Positions 34,054 to 42,310 of a stretch of DNA of 64,000 bases are shown piece after piece. Below the pieces are notes generated by a model. It was not told the DNA's origin. It saw only the letters and a program-made list of their open reading frames with translations, and did not search any database. Position numbers and translations under genes: made by a program. Each line of letters begins with the position of its first letter. Within the stretch, counting starts at the first letter, position 1. The stretch is from Paenibacillus lignilyticus. Lineage in GTDB: Bacteria > Bacillota > Bacilli > Paenibacillales > Paenibacillaceae. The stretch spans positions 1 to 64,000 of the forward strand of contig NZ_JAGKSP010000017.1 in the NCBI RefSeq assembly GCF_017942085.1, written 5' to 3'.

Positions 34054-34302
34054 TTAGCCTCTTCCGAGCCGCTTTACGAACCGATAGCCGGCAACCGCAA
34101 TCGCATATAACACCATCACTGCCGCCGCGAGGGTCATGTAACCGATCCACCCGACATGCATCACCAGAAAGTAACTGTCATGGTACGCATAATCCTGCGG
34201 TTGCCTATTCTTCAGTTCCACAATGGCATAAAGAATGGCATACACAACTCCCGGAAAAGCGAGCGAGAGCACCGCGCCTGCGGCAGCTTGCCGCCTTGTC
34301 AT
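34054..34302 (-). CDS. Small two-helix membrane protein
   Basis: Protein of 82 residues with two hydrophobic helices (about 9-28 and 45-70) and a short polar loop with DYAYHDSYF. The ATG at 34302 has GGGAGGG 7 bases upstream. The family is unknown. It lies 64 bp upstream of the GNAT gene on the same strand and may share its transcript. Confidence 0.7.
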   Translation of the reverse strand: MTRRQAAAGAVLSLAFPGVVYAILYAIVELKNRQPQDYAYHDSYFLVMHVGWIGYMTLAAAVMVLYAIAVAGYRFVKRLGRG

Positions 34303-34360
34303 TCCGTATCCCTCCCAGCCTGTGTTTTCCTCATGAGGCAGCAAGCTCTCGATCTATTTT

Positions 34361-34666
34361 CTATCGTTTTTTAAAATCAATCTCAAGGAAGCGGTCAACC
34401 TCAGGAATCCATCTGTTCTCGACAAAATCAACATGCACCGGATGCGCGTTATAAGTCTCGTAATCTTCTTGGCTGTCGAACACCATGGAGAAGCCGTAAT
34501 CGTAGTCGTTTTTCACACTTACTTGCTTAAACACGCTAAACGCCTTCACGACCGGAATCGAGGTCAACAGACGCTCGCCGTCGTTCAAGAACTGCTCGGC
34601 CGCAGCCGATCCTTGCTCATGCTTCAAATTGAAAATAACCATGTGCTGAATGCTTGTCTGATTCAT
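34361..34666 (-). CDS. Dabb-family stress-responsive A/B barrel protein
   Basis: Small cytosolic protein of 101 residues with the dimeric ferredoxin-like (Dabb) fold. The motif begins IQHMVIFNLKHEQG and ends with VFDSQEDYETYNAHPVHVDF, where HPVHxxF is the family signature. AGGAGG precedes the ATG by 9 bases. Its role is unknown; Dabb proteins are often stress-related or catalyse small-molecule reactions. Confidence 0.85.
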   Translation of the reverse strand: MNQTSIQHMVIFNLKHEQGSAAAEQFLNDGERLLTSIPVVKAFSVFKQVSVKNDYDYGFSMVFDSQEDYETYNAHPVHVDFVENRWIPEVDRFLEIDFKKR

Positions 34667-34768
34667 TTGGTTATGCCTCCTAGTTATTAATGATATCTAT
34701 TGGCCTTGCAACTAACGCCTCTAATAAAAATGTTGCAGAAACCCGCTACCCAGCTGACAATACTCACA

Positions 34769-35191
34769 CTACGTATCCGCCGAAAAAATCGCAATACCCG
34801 ATCGTTTCATCCAGCCCGACCGCGCCCAGAAGCGATTGCCAATCTCGTTGTTCTCTAAGACGAACAGATGGCATTTCTGAATACCCGCTTCGCGCAGCTT
34901 GTCCAAACTCAGCTTCACGAGCTGCCCGCCTATCCCCTTGCCCCGCTGATCCGGCGATACAGCCACATGGTAGATAAAGCCGCGCCTGCCATCATGCCCG
35001 CCTAATATCGTACCCGCCACTTGCCCGGCGCTATCTTCACAGACGAAGCTGCAGCCGGGGTTGCGAGCTAAGTAGGCTTCGATTTCCTTGCGGGCATCAG
35101 CTTCGCTCAGCACCATTCCCTCCGTCTTCAGCCATAATGCGTGGGATTCATCGTAGTCTGCCGCTAACATCTCTCGGTAGGTCAGCTCCAT
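34769..35191 (-). CDS. GNAT-family N-acetyltransferase
   Basis: Acetyltransferase of 140 residues. The acetyl-CoA motif VAVSPDQRGKGIGGQLVKLS lies at about residues 76-95, and the C-terminal NEIGNRFWARSGWMKR is typical of the YpeA/RimI-like group. Its start overlaps the 3' end of the histidine phosphatase gene by 10 bp, so the two are translationally coupled. The substrate is unknown. Confidence 0.88.
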   Translation of the reverse strand: MELTYREMLAADYDESHALWLKTEGMVLSEADARKEIEAYLARNPGCSFVCEDSAGQVAGTILGGHDGRRGFIYHVAVSPDQRGKGIGGQLVKLSLDKLREAGIQKCHLFVLENNEIGNRFWARSGWMKRSGIAIFSADT

Positions 35192-35760
35192 AAACGTTCC
35201 ACTCCTATCAGCTCATCCAGTTGAAATTCCAGTCGGTACACGTCCGGCATCGAGGTGTTCTTCCAGAACTCCCAGCCGTAACGAGCATCGAACGCATGCA
35301 AAATCATACTCATCACATTGCCGTGCGTCCCCAAAACGATGGATTTGCCCCGATAATCACGGAGCAGCTCTTTGATAACCGGCACCGCCCGTTGCTGCGC
35401 CTGCCTGAACGATTCCCCGCCGGGAAGCACCGCATCGTGATCTGCGAAGGATCGCATAATTGCCGCCTGAAACTCGCCTTCTGCCAGCGGATAGTCAATG
35501 CCGTGAAGCTGTCGCTCTCGCAGCTCTTCAAACGGAATAATCGGTAATTCGCGCTGCTCGGCTATTCCCTGAACGGTCAGCATTGCTCTGGCATACGGGC
35601 TGGAAACGACTGCGTCGACAGGTGTATCTAGCAAAAGCGCCGTTACTCGGTGAACATCCTCTTGTCCTCTTGCAGACAAGCCCCGCGTACGGTCCTCTTT
35701 AGGCGAATAGGAGGATTCCGCATGCCTGACCATATAAAGCGTTGTATTCACTCGCACCAC
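35182..35760 (-). CDS. Histidine phosphatase (phosphoglycerate mutase-like) family protein
   Basis: Phosphatase of about 192 residues with the catalytic motif LYMVRHAES (phospho-accepting His near residue 13), second arginine in SSPYARAMLTVQG, and the catalytic His in VLGTHGNVMSMIL. A role as a small-molecule phosphatase is likely; the substrate is unknown. Several GTG starts are possible (35760, 35757, 35748); none has a clear ribosome site, so the N-terminus is uncertain by a few residues. It overlaps the downstream GNAT by 10 bp. Confidence 0.88.
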   Translation of the reverse strand: MVRVNTTLYMVRHAESSYSPKEDRTRGLSARGQEDVHRVTALLLDTPVDAVVSSPYARAMLTVQGIAEQRELPIIPFEELRERQLHGIDYPLAEGEFQAAIMRSFADHDAVLPGGESFRQAQQRAVPVIKELLRDYRGKSIVLGTHGNVMSMILHAFDARYGWEFWKNTSMPDVYRLEFQLDELIGVERLWS

Positions 35761-35949
35761 TTCCCATCCTGCTCCTCATTCCCATGCCATCCATTATAAT
35801 CCTATCCGTCTTACAGCAACACCCTCTTTTGCATGCCAAAAAGTCGCCCGCCCCTCATTAGTCGAACAACCTCTCCCGACACTTATTTAGACAGAGTCAC
35901 GACCTCATTCGAATTTATCTAGACGATTTCTATTATTGCATATATAAAC
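35761..35949. repeat. Intergenic region with possible 50-bp periodic motif
   Basis: CCTCATT occurs at 35853 and 35903 (50 bp apart), each followed within a few bases by CGAA and preceded by AGTC. TAGAC recurs at about 35888, 35920 and 35951. The similarity is weak, but the period matches that of the other arrays. No gene was seen. Confidence 0.35.
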
Positions 35950-36558
35950 CTAGACTGATTTACCTCTTCGTCTATAAAACCATACCCACAGCATCGTAAT
36001 CATCGCGCCATAGAGCGTAACCTCCATATCGTGCTGGGCATCCCATTTGTCCCCCTGCGCACCAAGAAACATGTCCCCCTTCTCCGCAGGGGCAACAAAC
36101 ACCACATACATCTCTCCAATCTCATAAACCGCAGCGAAGCCCAGAAGCAACCATGGAACGAGTAAGTAAGACCAGCCTTTGCGCAAACCCGTGACGCCGG
36201 TCAGCACCTCGACTGCCGGATAACCAAGCAATAAGCCGAAAGCAAAATGAACCACGCGGTCATACTGATTCCGCTTAAAATGAAACAGATGGTGCATGAG
36301 GCGATCCAGAGGCGTTAATCCGTATGCATAGTGCGCGCCAACTGTATGCAGCAAGATGAAGATCATGATCAGCGTATAGGCGAGGTTGTTGAATTTGAAA
36401 TAGCGATATCCGATTACAAGTCCGACGATCGCCAGGAAATTCAATATATTTTCCATCCACCAGTCAAACACATGGACGGGATAAAGCGCCAGCAGCCCCC
36501 ATAGAATGACAAATATGACGATGACGACTTGGAGCCCTCGATTGCTTCGAAAAGGCAT
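35950..36558 (-). CDS. DUF2238 (YjdF-like) membrane protein
   Basis: Integral membrane protein of 202 residues with about six hydrophobic helices. The DUF2238 signature is visible: HHLFHFKRNQYDRVVHFAFG (about 95-115) and AAVYEIGEMYVVF, followed by GAQGDKWDAQHDMEV, which places conserved His, Asp and Glu residues at the membrane face. The function of the family is unknown. The ATG at 36558 is preferred because GAGGAG is 9 bases upstream; the longer open frame has no ribosome site. Confidence 0.88.
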   Translation of the reverse strand: MPFRSNRGLQVVIVIFVILWGLLALYPVHVFDWWMENILNFLAIVGLVIGYRYFKFNNLAYTLIMIFILLHTVGAHYAYGLTPLDRLMHHLFHFKRNQYDRVVHFAFGLLLGYPAVEVLTGVTGLRKGWSYLLVPWLLLGFAAVYEIGEMYVVFVAPAEKGDMFLGAQGDKWDAQHDMEVTLYGAMITMLWVWFYRRRGKSV

Positions 36559-36632
36559 GCGCATACACTCCTCATGTTCATGTCCCCTCATCATTACCGG
36601 GCCGTTGGCTAAATATCCTAGGCAAATGCCCG

Positions 36633-36661
36633 TTGACAATTGGCTGGCTTGGGAGTATAAC
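36633..36661 (+). promoter_or_regulatory. ilvA promoter
   Basis: TTGACA (36633-36638) and TATAAC (36656-36661) are separated by 17 bp, a near-consensus housekeeping promoter about 30-40 bp upstream of the T-box leader. Confidence 0.85.
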
Positions 36662-36699
36662 AAGGTTAATTGAATGTTGAAATTCGTTGATGGGAACAC

Positions 36700-36977
36700 G
36701 CACATCGCTATGGACAATCCCCAGAGAGTCGGCGCACCCGCTGAAAGCCGACGTTTGCCGAGCTATGCCGCATCCTCCCGAAGAAGCCCTGCAGAACCCG
36801 CCCGCTTCAAGTTTGCTTGAAGTTTGGTCAGTAAGCATGGACGGTATCCGCCGTTATACGGAGCGCGTATGTTAGTACGTGACAAAGAGCCGTTTCATCC
36901 TTCGGTGACGAAGGGTTTAACGGAAGCAGGGTGGTAACGCGAGATCAATCTCGTCCCTTGAGGGACGGGATTTTTTT
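36700..36977 (+). promoter_or_regulatory. T-box riboswitch of ilvA
   Basis: Leader with the T-box sequence AGGGTGGTAACGCG (36928-36941) and a stem I base with AGAGAGTCGG and CTGAAAGCCGAC near 36724-36752. The terminator helix is at 36948-36971, followed by seven T. An ATC triplet at 36846-36848 (GGTATCCG) is a candidate isoleucine specifier, fitting ilvA control by uncharged tRNA-Ile. The alternative antiterminator would pair the T-box with the 5' side of the terminator. Confidence 0.92.
36948..36977 (+). terminator. T-box attenuator terminator
   Basis: ATCTCGTCCC pairs with GGGACGGGAT around a TTGA loop (one G-T pair), then TTTTTTT. It forms when the tRNA is charged. Confidence 0.9.
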
Positions 36978-37012
36978 GTTGTTTATAAATATCCGGGGAG
37001 GAATGGGCTGTC

Positions 37013-38287
37013 ATGGGAAATGAATGGAATGTGAGTTCGACGATCTCTGTTGGTTTGACCGAAATTGCACAAGCGCAAATGCACGTAAAGGAAGTGGCGG
37101 CACGTACACCTCTGCAGCATAACCGTGTGCTGTCCGAACGCTACGGCTGCAATGTTTATCTGAAACGGGAGGATTTGCAGGTCGTCCGTTCATTCAAGCT
37201 GCGGGGTGCGTATCATTTGATCAAATCGCTTCCCGAAGAACGTCTGATGCGCGGCGTCGTCTGCGCCAGTGCCGGCAACCACGCCCAAGGCGTCGCCTAT
37301 TCCTGCCATACGCTCGGTATCCCCGGCAAAATCTATATGCCCAGCACCACGCCTCGGCAGAAGGTCAATCAAGTCGCTTTCTTCGGCGGTGCCGATGTAG
37401 AAATTATTTTAACCGGCGATACGTTCGACGATGCGTTCAACGAAGCGATTGCAGCGAGCCGCAAAGATGATCTTGCTTTCATCCATCCCTTCGACGATCC
37501 GAAGATCATCGCGGGCAACGGGACGATCGGCAAAGAGATCATGGAAGCAATCGAATCTGCGCCGGACTTCGTGTTCGTCACCATTGGCGGCGGCGGTCTT
37601 GCTGCAGGCGTAGGCGCTTATGTCAAAGCCGTCTCGCCAAGCACGAAGCTGATCGGCATTGAGCCGGAAGGCGCCGCTTCCATGCGTGCCTCGCTTGATG
37701 CGGGCGAAGTGCAGACGATGGATACGATCGATAAGTTCGTGGACGGCGCTGCCGTTAAACGAGTCGGCGAACTCACCTTCCGCATGTGCCGGGATATGAT
37801 CGACGACATTATTCTCGTGCCGGAAGGCAAAGCTTGCACCGCAATGCTGGATCTGTACAACGAGAATGCGATCGTCGTCGAGCCGGCAGGTTCCCTGCCA
37901 ATCGCGGCGCTGGATCTGTACCGGGAACAAATCGCCGGCAAAACGGTCGTTTGCGTCGTCAGCGGCGGCAATAACGATGTCGATCGCATGCAGGAGATCA
38001 AGGAGCGCTCGCTCGTATTCGAAGGGCTAAAGCATTACTTCATGGTCAACTTCCCGCAGCGGGCAGGCGCTTTGCGCGAATTCCTCGATGAGGTGCTCGG
38101 ACCCGATGATGATATTACCCGCTTTGAATATACGAAGAAGCATAACAAAGACAACGGTCCTGCGCTCGTCGGCATCGAGCTCAAGAACCGCAACGATTAC
38201 GAACCGCTCGTTGCGCGCATGCACAAGAAGGGACTTAACTTCCTGGAGCTGAACAAGGATCCCGTTTTGTTCAATCTCCTTATTTAA
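37013..38287 (+). CDS. ilvA: Threonine dehydratase (threonine ammonia-lyase) IlvA
   Basis: PLP enzyme of 424 residues that deaminates threonine to 2-oxobutanoate, the first step to isoleucine. The PLP-lysine motif is YLKREDLQVVRSFKLRGAY (Lys about residue 62), with CASAGNHAQGVAYS and the phosphate-binding TIGGGGLAAGVGAY. The C-terminal regulatory ACT-like domain (about 335-424, HYFMVNFPQRAGALREFLDE) is shorter than in E. coli (514 residues), as usual in Bacillales. AGGAATG precedes the ATG. It stands alone behind the T-box and ends with the hairpin at 38298. Confidence 0.96.
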   Translation: MGNEWNVSSTISVGLTEIAQAQMHVKEVAARTPLQHNRVLSERYGCNVYLKREDLQVVRSFKLRGAYHLIKSLPEERLMRGVVCASAGNHAQGVAYSCHTLGIPGKIYMPSTTPRQKVNQVAFFGGADVEIILTGDTFDDAFNEAIAASRKDDLAFIHPFDDPKIIAGNGTIGKEIMEAIESAPDFVFVTIGGGGLAAGVGAYVKAVSPSTKLIGIEPEGAASMRASLDAGEVQTMDTIDKFVDGAAVKRVGELTFRMCRDMIDDIILVPEGKACTAMLDLYNENAIVVEPAGSLPIAALDLYREQIAGKTVVCVVSGGNNDVDRMQEIKERSLVFEGLKHYFMVNFPQRAGALREFLDEVLGPDDDITRFEYTKKHNKDNGPALVGIELKNRNDYEPLVARMHKKGLNFLELNKDPVLFNLLI

Positions 38288-38297
38288 TGTTTTTGTA

Positions 38298-38337
38298 AAG
38301 CCTGGCCGCTCCTCCCTTGGAGCGGTCAGGCTTTTTT
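38298..38337 (+). terminator. Terminator after ilvA
   Basis: Arms AAGCCTG.CCGCTCC and GGAGCGG.CAGGCTT followed by six T. Confidence 0.92.
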
Positions 38338-38508
38338 GCTGTCTCTTACTGTTACAAGCAATGATCCGCCGCTATTTGGGGAACTCTATGCTTTACCAGT
38401 TGCGGAGGCATAACTTGGATTTTTGTTCCAGCTTGCATATAATGAAGAAGACGTCTGCCCGCTGGTGATAAAATGCTCCATTAACCTGCCCAAAGGGGAT
38501 GTGACATC

Positions 38509-39693
38509 ATTACTACTCGTCTATTCGGCCGTGAAATCGTGTTGTTCTCGGTCATTTTATTTCTGGTTGAATTTGTCCGCGGCGCTGCATTGATCAGCTT
38601 CCTTCCGATCTTCGGAGAGAAGACGCTCGGTTTGTCCCTCGACATCATCGGCATTGCCATTACCGCTCACTACTTAACCGACACCGCGCTCAAGATGGCC
38701 ATCGGGTACTTGCTTGATCGTTTCTCCATCCGGTTTGTCGTGCATACCGGCTTATTCGCTTCGCTCGTCGGCATATTCCTCCTTCAATTCGCAGAGCAGC
38801 CCTGGCTGTTCATTACCGCTGCCGCTTTATATGGCGTCGGCATATCGCCGATATGGATCGTTTGCCTGACGAAGGTTTCCGAAGATCGCCGGGCCATGCA
38901 GATGGGTTTTCTATACACGATCTGGTTCGTCGGCATCGGTGCCGGACCGATTGTGACGAATATTTTGCTCGATCACAGCACGGCTTGGACCTATTATTTG
39001 CTGCTTGGCATGGCACTGCTGTGCTGGCTGCTTTCCCTATTCATCAGCAACCAAAAATCGGATGGCGCAACTTCTTCGCTACCATTACGCGAACAGCTCG
39101 TAATACTAAAGGAACGTCTTCGGCATATGCGTCTGCTGCTGCCCGGAATGGTGCTTCAAACGATGGGTGCGGGCATGCTTGTTCCGATTCTGCCGAGCTT
39201 CGCCGAGAACAAGCTTGGGATGAACGGCGCGCAATATTCGCTGCTCTTACTCGCAGGCGGCGCCTGCACCGTAGTCGGTCTCATCCCTCTGGGACGCTTA
39301 TCGGACATCCTTGGCGGGAAGAAGTGGTTCCTCGTCCTCGGTTTCGTTATGATCGGCGTTGCGCTTTACCTCCTATCGCTTGCTCCGCCTATGTGGCAAT
39401 GCATCGTGCTTACGGCCGTCCTCGGCTTATCTTACGCCACGCTGCTCCCTGCTTGGAATGCGCTGCTGGCCAATTATGTGCCTCCTAAGCAGCAGGGGCT
39501 CGGTTGGGGAATTTTCTCGACCGTGGAGGGCATTGGCGGGATGATTGGTCCTGTTGTCGGCGGCACGCTGGCTACATGGCAGGGGCAATCCGCCGTACTT
39601 TGGTACAGCGGAATTATGTATGCATTAATCGGTTTTTTCTACATTTGGTTCCCATTCCGTGCGTTTAAAGACAGCAGCCACGGCAAAACGTGA
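38509..39693 (+). CDS. MFS transporter, probable AUU start
   Basis: Major facilitator of about 394 residues with 12 predicted membrane helices. The loop 2-3 region reads GYLLDRFSIRFVVH and the second half has GRLSDILGGKKWFLVLG, both MFS-type. Substrate unknown; drug or sugar efflux is possible. Start: no ATG, GTG or TTG lies between the in-frame stop at 38482 and GTG 38539, which has no ribosome site. AAAGGGG lies 10 bases before an ATT at 38509 that gives the N-terminus (M)TTRLFGREIVLFSVIL, which looks native. The stop codon region runs into the ribosome site of the next gene, so they are co-transcribed. Confidence 0.85.
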   Translation: MTTRLFGREIVLFSVILFLVEFVRGAALISFLPIFGEKTLGLSLDIIGIAITAHYLTDTALKMAIGYLLDRFSIRFVVHTGLFASLVGIFLLQFAEQPWLFITAAALYGVGISPIWIVCLTKVSEDRRAMQMGFLYTIWFVGIGAGPIVTNILLDHSTAWTYYLLLGMALLCWLLSLFISNQKSDGATSSLPLREQLVILKERLRHMRLLLPGMVLQTMGAGMLVPILPSFAENKLGMNGAQYSLLLLAGGACTVVGLIPLGRLSDILGGKKWFLVLGFVMIGVALYLLSLAPPMWQCIVLTAVLGLSYATLLPAWNALLANYVPPKQQGLGWGIFSTVEGIGGMIGPVVGGTLATWQGQSAVLWYSGIMYALIGFFYIWFPFRAFKDSSHGKT

Positions 39694-39716
39694 TGATAGC
39701 AAGGAGAGAACACGGA

Positions 39717-40322
39717 ATGAATGTCTTGCAAGAATTGATTGACTCCTTTAAGAAAATGGACCTCGAACACCTGCAGCGAACGCTGGAAAGCTACAAAGCT
39801 TACGGACCGCTGCCCGGTATTCTGCTGCCGCTGGCAGAATCGTTTCTGCCGATTCTGCCGCTGCTTGTATTCGTTGCGGCCAATGCGAATATTTATGGGC
39901 TGTGGCTCGGCTCATTCTACTCCTGGCTTGGTGTATCCGTCGGATCGATTCTTGTGTTCTGGCTCGCACGCAAGCTGGGCGGTCATTTCAGCGGATGGCT
40001 TCGCCGCCGTTTCCCGAGAGCCTCGAAGCTGCTCACTTTTATTGAGCGCCGCGGCTTTACGCCGATCTTTCTGTTTGCCTGCTTTCCTTTCTCGCCTTCA
40101 GCCATCATAAATATCGTATCCGGTCTTAGCGGGATTTCCTTCGGTTCCTTTGCGCTTGCTATTCTACTGGGTAAAGCGGTTATGATTTTCAGCGTATCGC
40201 TGCTCAGCTTTAATATTGGCGATTTGCTAGAAGAACCGTGGCGCATCGTGATCACCCTCGTGCTGCTCGTCGTCATGTGGTTTGGCGGCAAGAAGCTGGA
40301 GTCGCGCTATCACCTGAAATAA
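39717..40322 (+). CDS. VTT/TVP38-family (DedA-like) membrane protein
   Basis: Membrane protein of 201 residues with about five helices. The SNARE-associated/VTT core is visible: GSFYSWLGVSVGSILVFWLA, RRGFTPIFLFACFPFSPSAI and SGLSGISFGSFALAI. Family members are proposed lipid scramblases or transporters. AAGGAGAG lies before the ATG at 39717. It lies 24 bp after the MFS gene. Confidence 0.9.
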   Translation: MNVLQELIDSFKKMDLEHLQRTLESYKAYGPLPGILLPLAESFLPILPLLVFVAANANIYGLWLGSFYSWLGVSVGSILVFWLARKLGGHFSGWLRRRFPRASKLLTFIERRGFTPIFLFACFPFSPSAIINIVSGLSGISFGSFALAILLGKAVMIFSVSLLSFNIGDLLEEPWRIVITLVLLVVMWFGGKKLESRYHLK

Positions 40323-40343
40323 CCCGGGGGAGGGTCCGCATAT

Positions 40344-40655
40344 ATGATGAATGTAGTAGCAACCGGCATCGTCTTGCTTATTGCCGGCGGACTTGTCGCA
40401 GCCATGGTTTTTATGATTCGCTTATCGACAGATGATTCAGGCAAACATCCCGAGATCAAACAATTCGTGGAAGCGCTGTTCGGCGGCACCGCTTCCCCTG
40501 TTCAAGCTGATCCCGCCAACGGCGGACAACAAGAGAGCGCGGCAGCTCGCGCCGCTTCTTCAGACGAGCCCTTCAGCGAGCCTTGCCCGGCTTGCGGCGA
40601 TCCCGTCACGCATCTGCATCAGGAGTGCCCTTCTTGCGGGCTGCGACTGATCTAA
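40344..40655 (+). CDS. Single-helix membrane protein with zinc-ribbon tail
   Basis: Protein of 103 residues: an N-terminal membrane helix (about 5-26), a Ser/Ala/Gln-rich linker and a C-terminal zinc ribbon with CPACGDP..ECPSCGLRLI (two CxxC pairs, about 81-100). GGGGGAGGG lies upstream of ATGATG. It follows the VTT gene by 22 bp and is probably in the same operon. The function is unknown. Confidence 0.8.
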   Translation: MMNVVATGIVLLIAGGLVAAMVFMIRLSTDDSGKHPEIKQFVEALFGGTASPVQADPANGGQQESAAARAASSDEPFSEPCPACGDPVTHLHQECPSCGLRLI

Positions 40656-40766
40656 CCGCTTTTCGCAAACGGTCTCCAATGATTCCATTCGCACATAGTT
40701 TCGTTCCCCCTGTGGCAAACTGTTAAAGGATTCTCACGACTAACAGCAATCAGGAGGCGATCACGT

Positions 40767-40910
40767 TTGTCAGGTGAACAACCGTCCCACTTGCAGAATA
40801 AAGCGAGTAAGGCACAGTCTAGGGCAGATCGAACAGGAGTAGGCAAAGCGCAGGCAAGCAAGGCGCAATCCGAAGCCGATAGTGCCGCTGTAACGAAGCA
40901 CGGGCTGTAG
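40767..40910 (+). CDS. Short basic, hydrophilic protein (47 residues)
   Basis: Open frame of 47 residues starting at TTG and preceded by AGGAGG with 9-base spacing. The product is rich in Lys, Ala, Gln and Ser, with a doubled SKAQS motif (NKASKAQSRAD and QASKAQSEAD). Composition resembles small acid-soluble or stress proteins of spores, but no family motif is seen. It lies 24 bp before the next gene. Confidence 0.5.
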   Translation: MSGEQPSHLQNKASKAQSRADRTGVGKAQASKAQSEADSAAVTKHGL

Positions 40911-40934
40911 TCTTTTCATCAGGAGGAGAACGTT

Positions 40935-41228
40935 ATGAGCGAAGAAAAAGGCCATTTTCAGATGGATCCCATGTCCGGAGAACCGGTTGAAGTAGACGGT
41001 GTATATAAGAATGAGTGGGGCCGTGAGGAGAAGCTCGCGCGCGGTGAAGTGTTCCCGGCAGATCCGATGCTGGGCGCGACCGAGTGGGAGCTCACTCAGC
41101 TCGATATGGAAAACCATTCAAACGGAGAGACCGATCCTCGGCTCTATCCGAAGAAGGATGCCACTGCCCACGATGCTCATCTTCAGCATCCTAAGCGTCA
41201 TCCTGCCAAACCGAATAAGTTGGAGTAA
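40935..41228 (+). CDS. Small hydrophilic protein of unknown function
   Basis: Protein of 97 residues, acidic in the middle and His/Lys-rich at the end (AHDAHLQHPKRHPAKPNK). A motif with conserved look is GVYKNEWGREEKL..GEVFPADPMLGATEWE. AGGAGGAGAACGTT precedes the ATG. No family was assigned with confidence. It is followed by a bidirectional terminator. Confidence 0.7.
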   Translation: MSEEKGHFQMDPMSGEPVEVDGVYKNEWGREEKLARGEVFPADPMLGATEWELTQLDMENHSNGETDPRLYPKKDATAHDAHLQHPKRHPAKPNKLE

Positions 41229-41233
41229 ACCTT

Positions 41234-41279
41234 AAAACGCCCCTGTATCCGGCGCCAAGCACCGGTACAAGGGCGTTTT
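41234..41279. terminator. Bidirectional terminator
   Basis: Arms AAAACGCCC.TGTA.CCGG and CCGGTACA.GGGCGTTTT between convergent genes. Confidence 0.92.
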
Positions 41280-41290
41280 CTCGTTATCAA

Positions 41291-42310
41291 CTAGTCTGCT
41301 CGCTGCTGTACCTGGTCCGACACACGCTCTAATCGGCGCAAATGGTACGCATACTCCAGCATGGCAGATGCCACGAAGACAAGCCGTTTATGCTCGTCCG
41401 GGTCGTCGCGCATATAATCGGTCAGCTGCTTAATGAGCCTCGCTTCACGTTCTTCCTCGGGCTCGATCGCAGCACTTGGTTTCATTTTTCCCTCAATCTT
41501 CAGCAGGATCTGCTCATGGTACTTCGTAAGTTCTTCGATCTGACGATCGAATCGCTGCGCCCATGCTTCTGCCCCCGCAGCCGAAAAATAATGCTCCTCC
41601 ACAACCTCGAGCAAATCGACGCCTTGATGAAGCGCCTTGATGAGATGCTTCGACAGAATCAATTGCCGTGCGCGTGCCTGCCTGCGCTGCGGCAACAGCG
41701 AACGTTCTTCCTCAAACAGCAGATAAGCCTCGTCGAGCTTGCGCAGCGTTCCTTGCAGCTTCTCTTTCTCCTTGCGGTGCACATCCTCACGCATCTCATT
41801 GGAAATCGCCATGCGCAGCAGCAACGATAATTGCGTATAAGCTTCCTGCACTTGAACGGTGAACAGCTTGCGCGGACGCGGCGGAATGACGAGAATGTTA
41901 ACCGCGAAGGCGGCACCCATTCCCGTCAGTACCATGAGGAAACGTTCCACCGCAAACAGCCAGCCTTGTTGATTGGCTTCCATCACCGCTACTACAGTCA
42001 CGAGCGTCAGCCCGATCGTATTTTCCATACGGAGCCGAATACTGATCAGGATGACGATAATGCAGACCAAACCAACCGCAATCGGAGTTTGTCCGAATAA
42101 TCGGACGGCTGCGAGCGCCACGATGGCTCCAAGCACATTCGTTTGCAGCTGATCTACAATCTGCTGCCAAGAGCGTGAGATAGAGGGCTGGATCGTAAAT
42201 ATCGAAGCAACGGCCGCGATGATCGGGGAAGGAAACTCCAGCAGATTGCTCAGATATACCGCCAGCGCTACCGCGAGGCCTGTTTTCAACACGCGCGCGC
42301 CAATGGTCAT
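41291..42310 (-). CDS. FUSC/ArAE-type aromatic acid exporter-like membrane protein
   Basis: Protein of 339 residues with an N-terminal block of about six helices (10-150) and a long soluble helical C-terminal part (about 160-335), the layout of the ArAE_1/DUF939 family (YqjA/YgaE-like). The motif TGLAVALAVYLSNLLEFPSPII followed by AAVASIFTIQPSISRSWQQ is typical. Substrates of this family are not known in Bacilli. Its start overlaps the alkC stop by 4 bp, so the genes are coupled. GGGAG precedes the ATG. Confidence 0.88.
   Translation of the reverse strand: MTIGARVLKTGLAVALAVYLSNLLEFPSPIIAAVASIFTIQPSISRSWQQIVDQLQTNVLGAIVALAAVRLFGQTPIAVGLVCIIVILISIRLRMENTIGLTLVTVVAVMEANQQGWLFAVERFLMVLTGMGAAFAVNILVIPPRPRKLFTVQVQEAYTQLSLLLRMAISNEMREDVHRKEKEKLQGTLRKLDEAYLLFEEERSLLPQRRQARARQLILSKHLIKALHQGVDLLEVVEEHYFSAAGAEAWAQRFDRQIEELTKYHEQILLKIEGKMKPSAAIEPEEEREARLIKQLTDYMRDDPDEHKRLVFVASAMLEYAYHLRRLERVSDQVQQRAD

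Noticed and set aside
35182..35191. Frameshift joining the GNAT and phosphatase genes
   Set aside because: Both proteins are complete with their own family ends, and the 10-bp overlap is normal coupling.
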